From NCBI GenBank assembly GCA_958298945.1, contig OY282610.1, positions 32,495,667 to 32,559,666 of the forward strand: DNA of 64,000 bases. Reading direction: 5' to 3'. Shown one piece after another: positions 1-10,765 of this stretch. Both the position numbers and the translations under genes were made by a program. The notes under the pieces are model-generated. The model saw only the letters and a program-made list of their open reading frames with translations, searched no databases and was not told the DNA's origin. Position 1 is the first letter of the stretch, and each line of letters begins with the position of its first letter. The stretch is from Atherix ibis. Its lineage: Eukaryota > Arthropoda > Insecta > Diptera > Athericidae.

Positions 1-802
1 ACCGTCAAGAATTGGTTCAACGAGTTTGTTCGTGGCCGCACGTCAGTTTTTGATGAGCCACGCCCAGATGTCCCGAAAACGGCTGCTACGGAGGAAAACG
101 TTAAAAAAGTCCACGATCTCATCTTGGCAGACCATCGATTGAAGGTTCACAAGATAGCTGAGACTGTGGGCATCGCAGTAGGAACGGTGCATCATATTCT
201 ACACGAAGAACTGGGCATGAGAAAGCTGTCGGCGCGATGGGTGCCGCGTTTGCTCACACCGGAAAACAAGCGCAACCGTGAGACCACATCGGCGACGTGT
301 TTGGCGCTGTTTCAGCGCAATCCAGCGGAGTTCTTGCGGCATTTCGTGACCGTCGACGAAACATGGATTCACTGGTACACACCAGAGACCAAGGAACAGT
401 CGAAACAGTGGACTTCACCCGGTGAACGTGCTCCGAAGAAGGCGAAGACTGTTCGATCGGCCGGAAAGGTGATGGCCACCGTTTTCTGGGATTCACAAGG
501 TGTGATCCACATCGATTACCTCGAGAAGGGTAAAACAATCACGGGGCGCTACTATGCTGACTTATTGGGCCGATTTGACGTCGAATTGAAGTAATAGCGG
601 CCCCGCTTTGCGAAGAAAAAAGTGCTGTTCCACCACGACAACGCGCCGGCTCACACCTTCGCCGTCGCCATGGCCAAATTGGTCGAATTGCGCTACCAAT
701 TGCTGCCCCATCCTCCAAAATGTATATTTTGACGGGTTAAAAAAGTTAGAGCATCGCTGAGCCAAGTGTATCGAGCTTGAAGGAGATTATGTGGAAAAAT
801 AA
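1..802 (+). pseudogene. Broken mariner transposase (family B)
   Basis: The frame is open from base 1 to a double stop at 592-597 (TAA TAG), giving about 197 residues. They cover the second helix-turn-helix (LKVHKIAETVGIAVGTVHHI), the linker motif WVPRLLTPENK and the first catalytic Asp in TVDETWIHW. The same frame resumes after the stops with the second Asp in FHHDNAPAH. An internal deletion then joins LLPHPP directly to the C-terminal KCIF region, removing the YSPDLAPxDYF block that carries the third Asp. It therefore cannot encode an active DDD transposase. The N-terminus is outside the window. Confidence 0.9.
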
Positions 803-866
803 ATTGCCACCTTTCCAAAATATTCATTTTTCTTTTGTAGGCTAAGTACTTGTTGAATGATCCTCG
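1..866 (+). mobile_element. Mariner family B, copy 1 (5' end outside window)
   Basis: A DD34D Tc1/mariner element that enters the window already inside its transposase gene. It ends with an inverted terminal repeat closing in ATCCTCG, followed by a TA target-site dinucleotide at 867-868. The same terminus closes the copy at 41.1 kb. The right flank (TATCCACCTTATAGTCC) is itself mariner transposase sequence, so this copy jumped into an older element. Near-identity to the 41.1 kb copy suggests recent activity of the family; its subfamily was not assigned. Confidence 0.9.
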
Positions 867-1190
867 TATATCCACCTTATAGTCCGAATTTGGCACCAAG
901 CGGTCACCATCTTTTATTATCATTGCCAAACCTCCTTAGTGATAAGAAAATAGCATTAAAGGAAGATTGTGAAAACCACGTTGTCGAGTTTTTTCGCCAA
1001 TAATGATAAGGGCTTCTTTGAGAGAGTCATTATGAAGTTACCTTTAAAATGGAAATAAATCATAAAACCAAAACGGTGCACATTTAACCCATAAAAAGAA
1101 ATCCATAATTTTTCAATAAAGCCTTGAAAAATTATGGATTTCTTTTTCCTCACACAAATAGTAAAATTTTCCTTTTTTTGGCATTTGCTT
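867..1190 (+). mobile_element. Fossil cecropia-type mariner, C-terminal part
   Basis: Just after the TA that follows mariner B, the reading PPYSPNLAPSGHHLLLSLPN, then DKKIALKEDCENHVVEFFAN and FERVIMKLPLKW, matches the C-terminus of cecropia-type mariner transposases and of the better preserved copy at 19.4 kb. Only this end lies in the window; the rest should continue upstream of base 1. Downstream is the family's 3' end with the motif ATGGATTTCTTTTT. It is very degenerate and non-coding. Confidence 0.7.
1093..1147. repeat. Perfect 24-bp inverted repeat
   Basis: Arms 1093-1116 and 1124-1147 are perfect reverse complements, separated by 7 bases. They lie at the 3' end of the cecropia-type mariner fossil. 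One arm carries the ATGGATTTCTTTTT motif of that family's terminus, so the fold-back may be a duplicated, inverted terminal repeat. Confidence 0.8.
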
Positions 1191-1399
1191 GTTGAAATGT
1201 TAAAGGAAAATTAAAATAATAAAATCGACAACAGATTTTATTTCATGGGAAATTAGCTTAATTTTATCTCAACACTTTGAAATTGGCTTAAGGTAATTTC
1301 ATGTAGAAAACATTTGTTACGCATTTCCGTCGCATTCACAAAATTAATTTACGCCCACACATACCAAGAGCTAAGATGTTATACATAAAACAAATATTC

Positions 1400-1545
1400 T
1401 TACTTCATTCTTCTTGCAGAACTAATCCTTTTGAGGTAATTAACCTTATCGTTGAGGATTATCTGCGTAGGCTTACGAAAAAAAAATCCAACAGCGTCAA
1501 ATCGGACGATCTTGGTGGCCAATTGCCATTACCAAATCTCGACAT
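1400..1545 (-). mobile_element. Rosa-type (DD41D) transposon remnant
   Basis: On the minus strand, 1545 to about 1490 reads NGNWPPRSSDLTLLDFFF, the block before the third catalytic Asp of rosa-type Tc1/mariner transposases. Further bases down to about 1400 can be read as a decayed continuation (KPTQIILNDKVNYL). This is a short fossil with no termini seen. Confidence 0.55.
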
Positions 1546-1549
1546 TACC

Positions 1550-2470
1550 CAATCTCGAAATTAATATTTATTAAAATTTTACTTAAAAGGCTTTATTTTA
1601 AATTTAAAAAATTACAGAATATAGTGCATTATAGAGTCTCTTCTAAGCATATACATTTAATTTCGATGAAATTAGTTTATTTTGTATCTGATTAATGCTT
1701 ATGGTTGGAAATACTTTCAGTTAGATATAACATTTATGGAGACACTTTCATATCCGTCTAGGCAAAAGTATTTTTTTTTAAAAACATTTTTACTTATGCT
1801 TTTTTCAGCATCATTGGAAAAGAGAGTATAAGCAAATATGTTCTTATCAAGAGCTTTTCTAATCAATTGCCAACAGATTAGAAACACTGCAGAATAAATT
1901 AATTCGATTGACTCAAATACAAAGAAAAAATACAACAAATGCTATCACTCAATTAATATTAAGATTAACTATACAATATCAACAAAAAAAAAACCAATTA
2001 ACTTTATGGATGAAAATTATTCTATGCTGGACTATCATCAAAAATTATATTCATTTATTAGACCTCTGTAATCTGTTCAATATAAACCGAGAAGTCTGGC
2101 TTCTGAAATTGACTCTAACTTTTTATTCTTATAAAAATATATTAATTACCACCTTACGATTAGTCAATTTGTGCTTTGAAAAGTTAAGTTTTTATAAAAA
2201 TATATTTAAAATTCAAATTAATGTTTAAAATTATACTAATTATGCCATTTTTATATAAATTATGATATCATACAAATAGCTACCATAAGACTTCTTACAG
2301 ACTTCGATCCTTTTTAAGTAAATTTTTAATGACATTTTCGTAAAATTCGGACTGTAATTTTTGGCTATTACATGATGGTGGATGCTGATTTTTAAATATT
2401 CCCAATTTTAACAATTATCTGCATAATCATAAATGAGCTTTATTATCAATAGCTTTACCAGAAAAAATTT
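1550..2470. other. AT-rich stretch, nothing recognised
   Basis: Non-coding AT-rich sequence. Short open frames are scattered by chance on both strands, and I see no conserved motif, RNA gene or transposon terminus. Confidence 0.5.
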
Positions 2471-2479
2471 AATATTATC

Positions 2480-3680
2480 TTGAAATTAAACGTTCTCGGA
2501 GTTTTTCGCCCAAAAAAGTGAATGGCTTATGGTATTCTCTTAAGTTCAGACTAAAAAAAATTGGTAATCATGCGGACATAGCGCTCAGAATTGATGGTAA
2601 TGATCGATTCTGAATACAGAGACCAGTAACACCGTCAGATCAAAATGTACAGCCTTTTGCGGATACAATGGCTTGTCCACAGTCATTTGTGGATTTTCAG
2701 GGCCGCATATATGGTACCATAATTATGCAAATTATTGGCATACCAAAATGTATAGCTTTTTGCGAATACAATGGCTTCTCCACAGTCATTTGTGGATTTT
2801 CAGAGCCGCATATTTGGTAATTTTGCTGATTACTGACATACCAAAATGTACAGTCTTTTGCGGATACAATGGCTTCTCCACAGTCATTTGTGGATTTTAA
2901 AAGCCGCATATATGGTAATTTTGCTGATTACTGGCATATCAAAATGTACAGCCTCTTGCGGATACAATGGCTTCTCCACAGTCATTTGTAGATTTTCAGA
3001 GCCGCATATTTGGTATTTTTTGCTAATTACTGGCATATCAAAATGAACAGTTTTTTGCGGATATAATGGCTTCTACACAGTCATTTGTGGATTTTCAGAG
3101 CCGCATGTATGGTAATTTTGCTAATTACTGGCATATCAAAATGTACAATCTCTTGTGGATACAATGGCTTCTCCACAGTCATTTGTGGATTTTCAGAGCC
3201 GCATATATGGTAATTTTGCTGATTACTGGCATACCAAAATGTACAGTCTTTTGCGGATACAATGGCTTCTCCACAGTCATTTGTAGATTTTCAGAGCCGA
3301 ATATTTGGTAATTTTGCTGATTACTGGCATACCAAAATGTACAGTCTTTTGCGGATACAATGGCTTCTCCACAGTCATTTGTGGATTTTCAAAGCCGCAT
3401 ATATGGTAATTTTGCTGATTACTGGCATATCAAAATGTACAGCCTTTTGCGGATACAATGGCTTGTCCACAGTCATTTGTGGATTTTCAGAGCCGCATAT
3501 ATGGTAATTTTGCTGATTACTGGCATATCCGCATATATGGTAATTTTGCTGATTACTGGCATAAGCGAGACACGAGCCTTATCGTTGAACAAAATCTTGT
3601 TCGAAAAAACCTCAGATGTAGCTACAGCAGAATTACAACTTTTTTCGAATTTTTTTATTTATTTAATGTAAAATGGCCAA
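2480..3680 (-). mobile_element. Rosa-type (DD41D) transposon with internal tandem amplification
   Basis: Read on the minus strand, 3640-3565 gives FSNKILFNDKARVSLM, the region of the first catalytic Asp (compare FSDEAHF in intact relatives). The next block, about YASNQQNYHICGSENP then QMTVEKPLYPQKAVHF, is repeated about nine times. The frame then continues at 2630-2560 as IITINSERYVRMITNFF, the region before the second Asp. The transposase gene is therefore interrupted by tandem expansion of one of its own segments. Many frameshifts; no clear termini. Confidence 0.65.
2641..3562. repeat. 98-bp tandem array, about 9 units
   Basis: The 11-mer ACAGTCATTTG recurs nine times (near 2679, 2780, 2879, 2977, 3075, 3175, 3273, 3371, 3469). 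Spacing is 98 bp except for one unit of about 101. A shortened tenth unit of about 33 bp closes the array near 3530-3562. Units differ by scattered substitutions. Because 98 is not a multiple of 3, the frame shifts from unit to unit, so the long plus-strand frames over the array are artefacts. On the minus strand the unit is a piece of rosa-type transposase. Confidence 0.92.
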
Positions 3681-3689
3681 CTTTTTAAA

Positions 3690-5320
3690 TATATTTTTGC
3701 TAAATATCTATTGAATAACGAAGATGTATAATGGCCTATTTTTATAATAGTCCTATCAAGGTGGTGCAACAACAATAAATGCATTCACTATCAAATAGTG
3801 ACTACATTTACTGTTTGCTCTGTTTCAATTACAAAAAAAAAAAAATTTATATTAAAAATTCCTTTTTTTGTAAGATAAATATTCCTTCTTAAATATTACA
3901 TAATTGTACAATTTATTATGATACGAAGATTTTTAATTTTATCTAAGATAAACAAAACACGATAATATTATATAATGGACGAGTATTCAGTTTTTGAGAA
4001 TATCTACCCACAAGGTCTTAATAATATCATCTCGAGAGATTAAATCGAGTACATGTTAAACATTTTTTTTTCTGTTTTAGTATAATATAAATGTTTATAT
4101 TATTTACATTAAAACAATAATGATATCTTTGTACTTTTTTTTATCAACTTTCTTTAGATTTGATTAAGTTTTACTATTGTTTATTTTATTGCGATGACAT
4201 TTTTCTGTAAAATATCTTACCATCATTATGTAAAGTACAATCTAAAAGCATTCATTTGAATTCACAGAGAAAATAAGGAATATGTTAATAAGAAAAATAT
4301 ATTTGATCAAAGTGAAAATAAACTACCTTGAATCATAAAGATAACATTCAGTACTATAGCATTTTTTGGTTTATTATCACAAGTTGTTTTTTATCTTGTT
4401 TCTTTGTATATATAATAAATTTTGTTATCTTATCTAATATTAAACGTAAATTACAATGAACTATTTTGGAAGAAAATAACAAGTTGAAATAATTTTTTTT
4501 TTTGGAAACAAAGTGTTAAAAGAGAAAATAATTGAATTTAGAAAGTGAGAATTGAAAATAGTTTTTAAATAAATAAGAAAACTAACTAAATAAAAATAAT
4601 AATATAAGTTTATCTTATGGCATGATTTATTGGCAGCCATATTTTAATGTGTACAGAATGAGCAATTTTTCAACCATTTTGTTTTGCTCAGTTTTTTGTT
4701 GTTGATGATATCAAATTTTAGATAGGAAATTATAGAAAGAAAAATTCAGTGGCCATTTTTAAAAAAAAAAACTTCACATTTAAATGAAATATTTTCCAAT
4801 TTATTTGAAATAAGTAATTATTATTTACCAAAATTAATCTTAATAATTTTTTAAATCTATTTAAAATAATATAAAAAAAAATTGAGGAAAAATTTTTGTA
4901 AATTTGTAAATGTTTGCTCAAATTCTTATTTGTAAAAATAATTCGATAACAATTTTAATTACTAAGTGAGGGGCTTTCTTAATAGATACATTAATTTTTT
5001 ACAATACAATGTATTATCAGGAGATATGAGGAATACGGATCGGTCGTTACTTGGGCAGTGCCTGTACGTCAGCGAAATGGTTGGTCGAATAAAAATTTTG
5101 TGGCTATGGCTCAATAAAGACCATTGCGAATTTCATAAGAATTGCGCTTTTTTAAGACTATAATTTGGTTAATATTGTCAAAATTCAATTGATTTAAAAA
5201 TTGAAGCCACAAAACTATGCCATGTGTCCACTCATTGGACACAAAACTATGAGCAATTGTAAATGGATCCCCGATTTTATGAAAAAATCATTTGCTTATC
5301 CACATAGCTTTTCAGCGCAT
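3690..5320. other. AT-rich stretch, nothing recognised
   Basis: Strongly AT-rich sequence with homopolymer A and T runs. A slightly less AT-rich patch at about 5010-5160 could be decayed coding sequence, but I could not match it to a family. Confidence 0.45.
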
Positions 5321-5329
5321 TTTTAAACG

Positions 5330-5600
5330 GAATTGGACAATTTCTGACTCTTATATGATGGTGCTAATTGCCACACAGCATTATTTCGAGACATGCTGAT
5401 GTCAGGTGGCAGAAAAAATCGTAAGATTTGACGCATTTAGACTTTTTTTTCTGTAAGGCTACATTAAAGTAATAGTCTTTGCCAATAAACTTACAACACT
5501 TTTCAAGCCGGAGAACAACATCATTCAAGTCATCGGTGAGGTTCATTCTTAAAAAAATTGGACCTCTCCGTTCATCTGCTGCAAATGAAGCTTCGGAAGA
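5330..5600 (+). mobile_element. Rosa-type (DD41D) transposon remnant, C-terminal part
   Basis: On the plus strand, with frameshifts, DGANCHTALFRDM matches the second catalytic Asp block (compare WFQQDGSTCHTA in the 57 kb copy). It is followed by RFDAFRLFFLxGYIKVIVFA and NKLTTLFKPENNIIQVIGEV, then KNWTSPF, in the order expected for the rosa-type C-terminus. The 57.7 kb copy reads GYEKSLVYAYKP and VQNWTSRMDQ here. Fossil, not translatable. Confidence 0.65.
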
Positions 5601-5609
5601 TATTTTAAC

Positions 5610-6470
5610 AATGTTACTTTTAATTTATAACGATATCAAATATACTTTAATCTGCAGTTTTAATTAAATTTAAAAATTAACCACCATTCATCAGAAAGGT
5701 GTACATTTTTCGTATAAATTTTTATATGAAATTGTAGATGAAAATTATTTAAAAACAAATCCTTTTTAATATGTTTCATAAATTGTATTGGTGTAGTTTT
5801 AAAAAGTTTTTTTCTTTGCGTTTGTCAAGTTGTCAGTTACGTTTTCTAAATTAGAATACTTTAAGTATTTGGCTTCGTATTATTGTCACCATTTTTATGG
5901 ATGATAAGAAAATTATATAACTTTAGGTGATTCGGTTTTATAGTAAGGATTTACAATTTGACAAACACAATATACATTATATCATCTCCCATATAATAAT
6001 AGGATCTACCTGACCTTATACTTCCTTAAATATTGAGCTTACTGCAACCAATTAAACTAAATTTTATATTATTTCTTAATAAAAGTTTATCCAATTTATA
6101 CTTTAGAAAAAATATTTTTAAATTAAAATTTTAATTTTATTTTTTATTTTAAAATATGATATTATAAAAATAACAGCCGTAAACATTTTGTAGACTGCAT
6201 ACAGTCAGTTTTTTACGTAGTTTAACAATGATTGAGGGACAATTTGACGTCTAACAACGTCAAATTGCATGATTAAGGGATCAATTTACCTTATCTAAAC
6301 ATCGAAATTACCCATTCTGGGTGCTATCTTGTACAATAAAGTCAAAATTTGTTGTTTTGTTTAGTTTATAGTTATTTTGAAAATATAATTTTAGACCATA
6401 TTTGTGAGTCTTCTTGCATAGTGCTCAGAATAGACAATTATGATCTTTCTTGCTTCATTTTCAAAAAATT
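5610..6470. other. AT-rich stretch, nothing recognised
   Basis: AT-rich spacer. Around 6200-6300 there is a short fold-back-like repetition of GACGT and CAACGTCAAATT, with no further structure that I can assign. Confidence 0.4.
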
Positions 6471-6479
6471 ACGAGACAA

Positions 6480-6860
6480 TGATGGATTCAAACCAAAATT
6501 CACTTCAGATAAAAAAGTTTTTTTTTACAAATACAATATCTTTGCTATAGTCATTTGTGGTTTTCTTTAGAGCCGCATATATCTCAATTTTGCATACTGA
6601 CGTATCGACCAACCAAAAAATGAGCCTCACCGCTGACGAAATTTTTGTTCAAAAAATTAGCATCGAAATCTTGTTCTTTCAGCACCAAATCGGCGTATAT
6701 TTTGTGGTTAAATTTTAAACAATTATTAAATGGCAAATTTTACTCTTAACAACAAATTTTATCTTTGTACTTTTTAAACTGCAAACTGGATCATCTTTTA
6801 TTATTGAATAATAGTCCAAACATTCAAATGCTTTCACTTTCATTATTTCAAGTAAAACGA
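6480..6860 (-). mobile_element. Rosa-type transposon remnant
   Basis: Minus-strand readings FEQKFRQR and KPQMTIAKILYL near 6660-6530 match the same transposase segment that is amplified in the 2.6-3.6 kb array. Here it is present as a single, more diverged unit, which suggests the single-copy state is ancestral. Confidence 0.5.
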
Positions 6861-6869
6861 AAAATACCT

Positions 6870-7291
6870 CATTAAATATGTATCCTTTAAAGTTTTTTTT
6901 TAATACAATATTATCTAATAGAAAAACAGTTTTTTTTTTCTTTAATTTTTTTTATTTCAAAAACATAAATCAATCAAACAATCAATTAATCAATCGTAAA
7001 TATTTACTTGAAAAATATTCAATATCGTCACAATGTGTATGTATATATGTGTATATATATAATATGTTCTATATTTTCTTATTTTTGTTGTTGTTAATAT
7101 TTAATTCCTTATATAATGTATATTTATTGTAATTTTTTACCAATATACATTTAATTATGTATATAATATGTATTTTTTTCTTCTTTTTGCATTTATTTCT
7201 GTATAATTTTTTTATTGTGTTAGTTTAATTTTTATTAATTAATTTATTTATTTTTAATTAATTCTTAGCTACATTTAATTATATACATATA

Positions 7292-7334
<43 letters not shown>

Positions 7335-8180
7335 TTTATTTTATATTTACTATAAATTTATTTATAATTATTATTATTGATTTATTTTTGTGTTTATAAT
7401 TTTTTGTTTAAATAAATTTATTATAATGCAAAATATTTATCGCTTTATAATTTTCTATCAATTTATTTTAATTAATTAGTTTTTTTTTGTAATAAAATAA
7501 ATTATTTGTTTTCATTTTTCTTGCCAGAGAACTTTTATGTGGGACTACAAAAAACCATTCTTTTTCAAATAAAATTATTATAAAAAATTAAATTTTTGTA
7601 AAATCTTTTGAAAAAAAAAAAAAAATTTTCAAATTTAAATTATAGAAAAAAAAAATGATATTTTCAAACTGGATCAATTTAATTTAAGTAGAAATTTCTA
7701 CAATAAATATAAAATATTTTGCATACATACAGGCGATATAAAAATCAATTCTCAAAAAGATAAAGATTTATCAATATTTTAGTTCGGAAAGTGAAGCTCT
7801 GTCAATTAGGAATTATAATATAAATATACTATTTTCAATCATATTTATTTTTAATTAAGATTGCCAAATTATATAAAGAAATTTTTTTAACTATAGAAAA
7901 TTTTCTCAATTGGATGGTGGAATAACAGACTTTATATGGTTTTTTTTTTACAAGCTTTCTTCAACGATGATGCTCTTTCCTGGCTCGATATATACGTGAA
8001 TAATCAAAAATACCATATATAATATGAGGTTTGAAAATTTTTAAAAATAACTGTAGAATATTTAGTGTATTTGTAAAAAGTTGGTCCGTATTTAAGTGAG
8101 ATTAAAGAAAAAGAGATCATTACTGAAAATTCTGACCGTATAATGACCATTTTTTTTTTTTTTTGAGCTGACTGACCTTA
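6870..8180. other. Very AT-rich stretch with microsatellite
   Basis: Extreme AT content with many T and A runs; nothing gene-like was recognised. An (AT)n tract of about 35 bp lies at 7297-7331. Confidence 0.6.
7297..7331. repeat. (AT)n microsatellite
   Basis: An uninterrupted alternating AT tract of about 35 bases within a highly AT-rich stretch. Confidence 0.95.
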
Positions 8181-8189
8181 ACGATTTTA

Positions 8190-8300
8190 ATCTGGATCAT
8201 CTATAGTTTCAATAGTGCGGTATAATAAGCCACACAACATAACAAATTTTGGCTTTATTGCCCGAAAAATTTCCAGTATTCGTAATTTTAAAATTTAATG
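8190..8300 (+). mobile_element. Rosa-type transposon remnant (second-Asp block)
   Basis: The motif AAGCCACACAACATAACAAA, followed by TTTTGGCTTTATTGCCCG, is shared with the 18.9 and 22.4 kb remnants. In all three it corresponds to the xxCHTAxxx block after the second catalytic Asp. Very short and decayed. Confidence 0.45.
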
Positions 8301-8719
8301 ATGTTAATATGTTGTTCATACACGTAGAAGTTTGTAAATATTTAATTTTCATTTTTTATTTTTTGTATGTATATATGTATGTATGGAAATGTGTGTAAAA
8401 TTATATTTATACTAATATTATTGTTTTTATTTTATTTCGAACAGATAAGAAATTCATGTCCCAACTATTATATGGTATTGCTGATATCGCATAATTATTT
8501 TGTCTATGATAGCATTAATCTTATATTTTTTTTATATTATTTCTTGATTAGTAGCAGTTTTTTTATAAGAATAAAAACCTTTCCATTTAGTTTGGGTTTT
8601 TTAAACCAATTTTATTTTTAATATTTTTTTAAAAATTATTTTCGATAGATTGTTTTTTTTATTTGTTGTTTGTCAAAATATCTATTTTAGCAAACTATTT
8701 AACAGTAATTATTACATAA

Positions 8720-9180
8720 GTGAATGCACGTTTATCCCTGCGCCGGGGATGTTAAGCTTGAACCAGATTATCATCCTAATTATGGCCAGTGGCTAACAGA
8801 GGGCAACAGTAGATATCTAACAGTGAATATGCTTCCTGCAAGCACATGCAATTTATAATGACTTTCTATGGAAGGCATGGTGCATATGTGTAGGACAAAA
8901 AGGGTAACTGTGCTTTGGGTGTGCAATAACCGAAAACTGGCAGATGTTCCGTTGGGAAGTAGCGGCCATTTTTTTTTTGAAGAAATCCTGATAACTGGCA
9001 TTGGACTCGACAGGTTTGTGTTGTGAGCTCAAGTAATACTAAAACTACACATATTGAAGTATGATTTTCATGAATACGAAAATTATAGGAAAATTGCCAC
9101 AGTTTAAAATATAAAATATATAAACAGTGGTAATGACATTTTAAGGGTGTTTTTGCTAGTAGGAAGAAAACCATTTAAAC
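8720..9180. other. GC-elevated segment, possible coding fossil, unrecognised
   Basis: Base composition is visibly less AT-rich than the surrounding several kilobases. Open frames exist on both strands: minus 9001-8780 and 9174-8866, and a plus-strand reading containing FEEILITGIGLDRFVL. No family was recognised. It is probably decayed mobile-element coding sequence; there is no initiation or splice evidence for a host gene. Confidence 0.3.
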
Positions 9181-9189
9181 ATTTTAAGG

Positions 9190-10750
9190 GTGTTAGAATA
9201 AGTTAGTAGGAAGAAAATCATTTAAACTTTTTGTGAACTTTTTTTCAATTGTGTTTAAAACACCTTCTGGGCTGCTAATAACCGTTTTTAAAAAAACAAA
9301 AATCTGTCATTTAAAAAATATAACGTTAATATTATTAAGCTAATATTTTTGTTGTTGAGAAAATAAATAATATAAAGAAAATTATCTAAATTAATAATAT
9401 AATTACAATATTTATTTGAATATATATTTACATATATGTATGTATGTATGTATTCGCATTTACTATTAAATATAAATAGTAATTTTAATATTGAATATTT
9501 AATTTTTATTCTTATTTGAATGAAATGTTTTTTTTTATGTGTTAATTACATTGATTTTTTTTTTTTTACATATATTTAATAATTTATTTTTCTTCTATTT
9601 ATTGTTCTATTTTAATAAAGTAGACTAGATTTGTTGCCTTTTCAATTCATATATTCCTGCTTTGCTTATTTTTATATTTATTTTTTTATAATAACTTTAT
9701 TTATACTTTAATTGAAAATTTTCATATTTATTATTATTATTATTATTATTATTAATATTATAATTTTGTTAAAAGTATTTGTTTTTTATTTTATTAACTA
9801 TATAATATTATTACTAAAATAATTACGAAAATATATGCATAATTTTTGTTGTTTTTTTTTTTGTAATTATTATGATTATTTTTTTGGTTTTTTTGTTTTT
9901 TGTTAATATATTTAGTTTTATTTATAAATTTAATAGTGTATTTATGTATTTAAATTGATTTTCTGTTGGTATTTTTACATAATTCATGTTTATTTATTTA
10001 TTTGTATTTATTTTTATTTGTTTTTTTTTGTTGTTGTTAATATTATTTTCTTAAATTTACGATACATACATATATAAGTAAATATATACGTACACGTATA
10101 TAGAGGAAAATTGATTTAATTAATCCTAATACTATATTTTAAAAAAAAGCAATTATTTATCCTTCCATTTCCATTATTAAATTAACTACTATTCTTTTAC
10201 AGTTTTATTTAAACATTTCCTTAGTATTTAGTGTTTTTTTTTTAAACATTTTTTTATCATTTTGTTAAAAAGGCAAAATTACTAAAAATAATAATAAGTT
10301 ATACGTTAAAATTTATTTCAAAACTCAGATTTTCAACTTTAAAAAATAAAAATTAACAAAATTTCTAAATAGATTAATATTTTTGCACTAACAAATGTAG
10401 TTTAAAATTTTTATAATAATTATTTTATGCTTTAAATAAATTAATTAACAAGTAATTTATAAAAAAAAAAAACTTTTTTTATAGAAAAACACAAGAGATG
10501 TGTAGCATGGGTTTAGTTTAAATTGGTGTATAAAATTGATAAATTAATAAAATATTCAAAAGAATATCCTGTGTCGGTGGGAAGTTGTTATCCATTAAAA
10601 AAAAAATTTTTTTTTTAATTTAACTAAATAACATTTAAATTCAAAAACTTTGGTTAAATATATTAAAAGATTAAAATTTTTCTTTTTATTATAAATTATG
10701 ATAAATAAATTTTCGAACAAATAAAAAGTATTATTCAGAATTTTATTCGA
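9190..10750. other. AT-rich stretch with (TTA)n tract
   Basis: No gene-like sequence was found. It holds an (ATT)n/(TTA)n microsatellite at about 9729-9755, a short ATGT-repeat near 9437-9451 and many homopolymers. Confidence 0.55.
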
Positions 10751-10765
10751 TGATATTTTCAGTGA

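Noticed and set aside
2641..3562. CRISPR-like appearance of regularly spaced repeats
   Set aside because: The whole 98-bp unit is repeated with no unique spacers, in a eukaryotic genome.
2673..3688. Serial plus-strand open frames of 66-103 codons over the 98-bp array, looking like a repeat protein
   Set aside because: The unit length is not divisible by 3, the frames are shadows of a transposase fragment on the other strand, and no start context or conservation is apparent.
4966..5163. Open frame MRGFLNRYINFLQY... as a small gene
   Set aside because: No recognisable domain, no supporting context; may be decayed transposase but could not be aligned.
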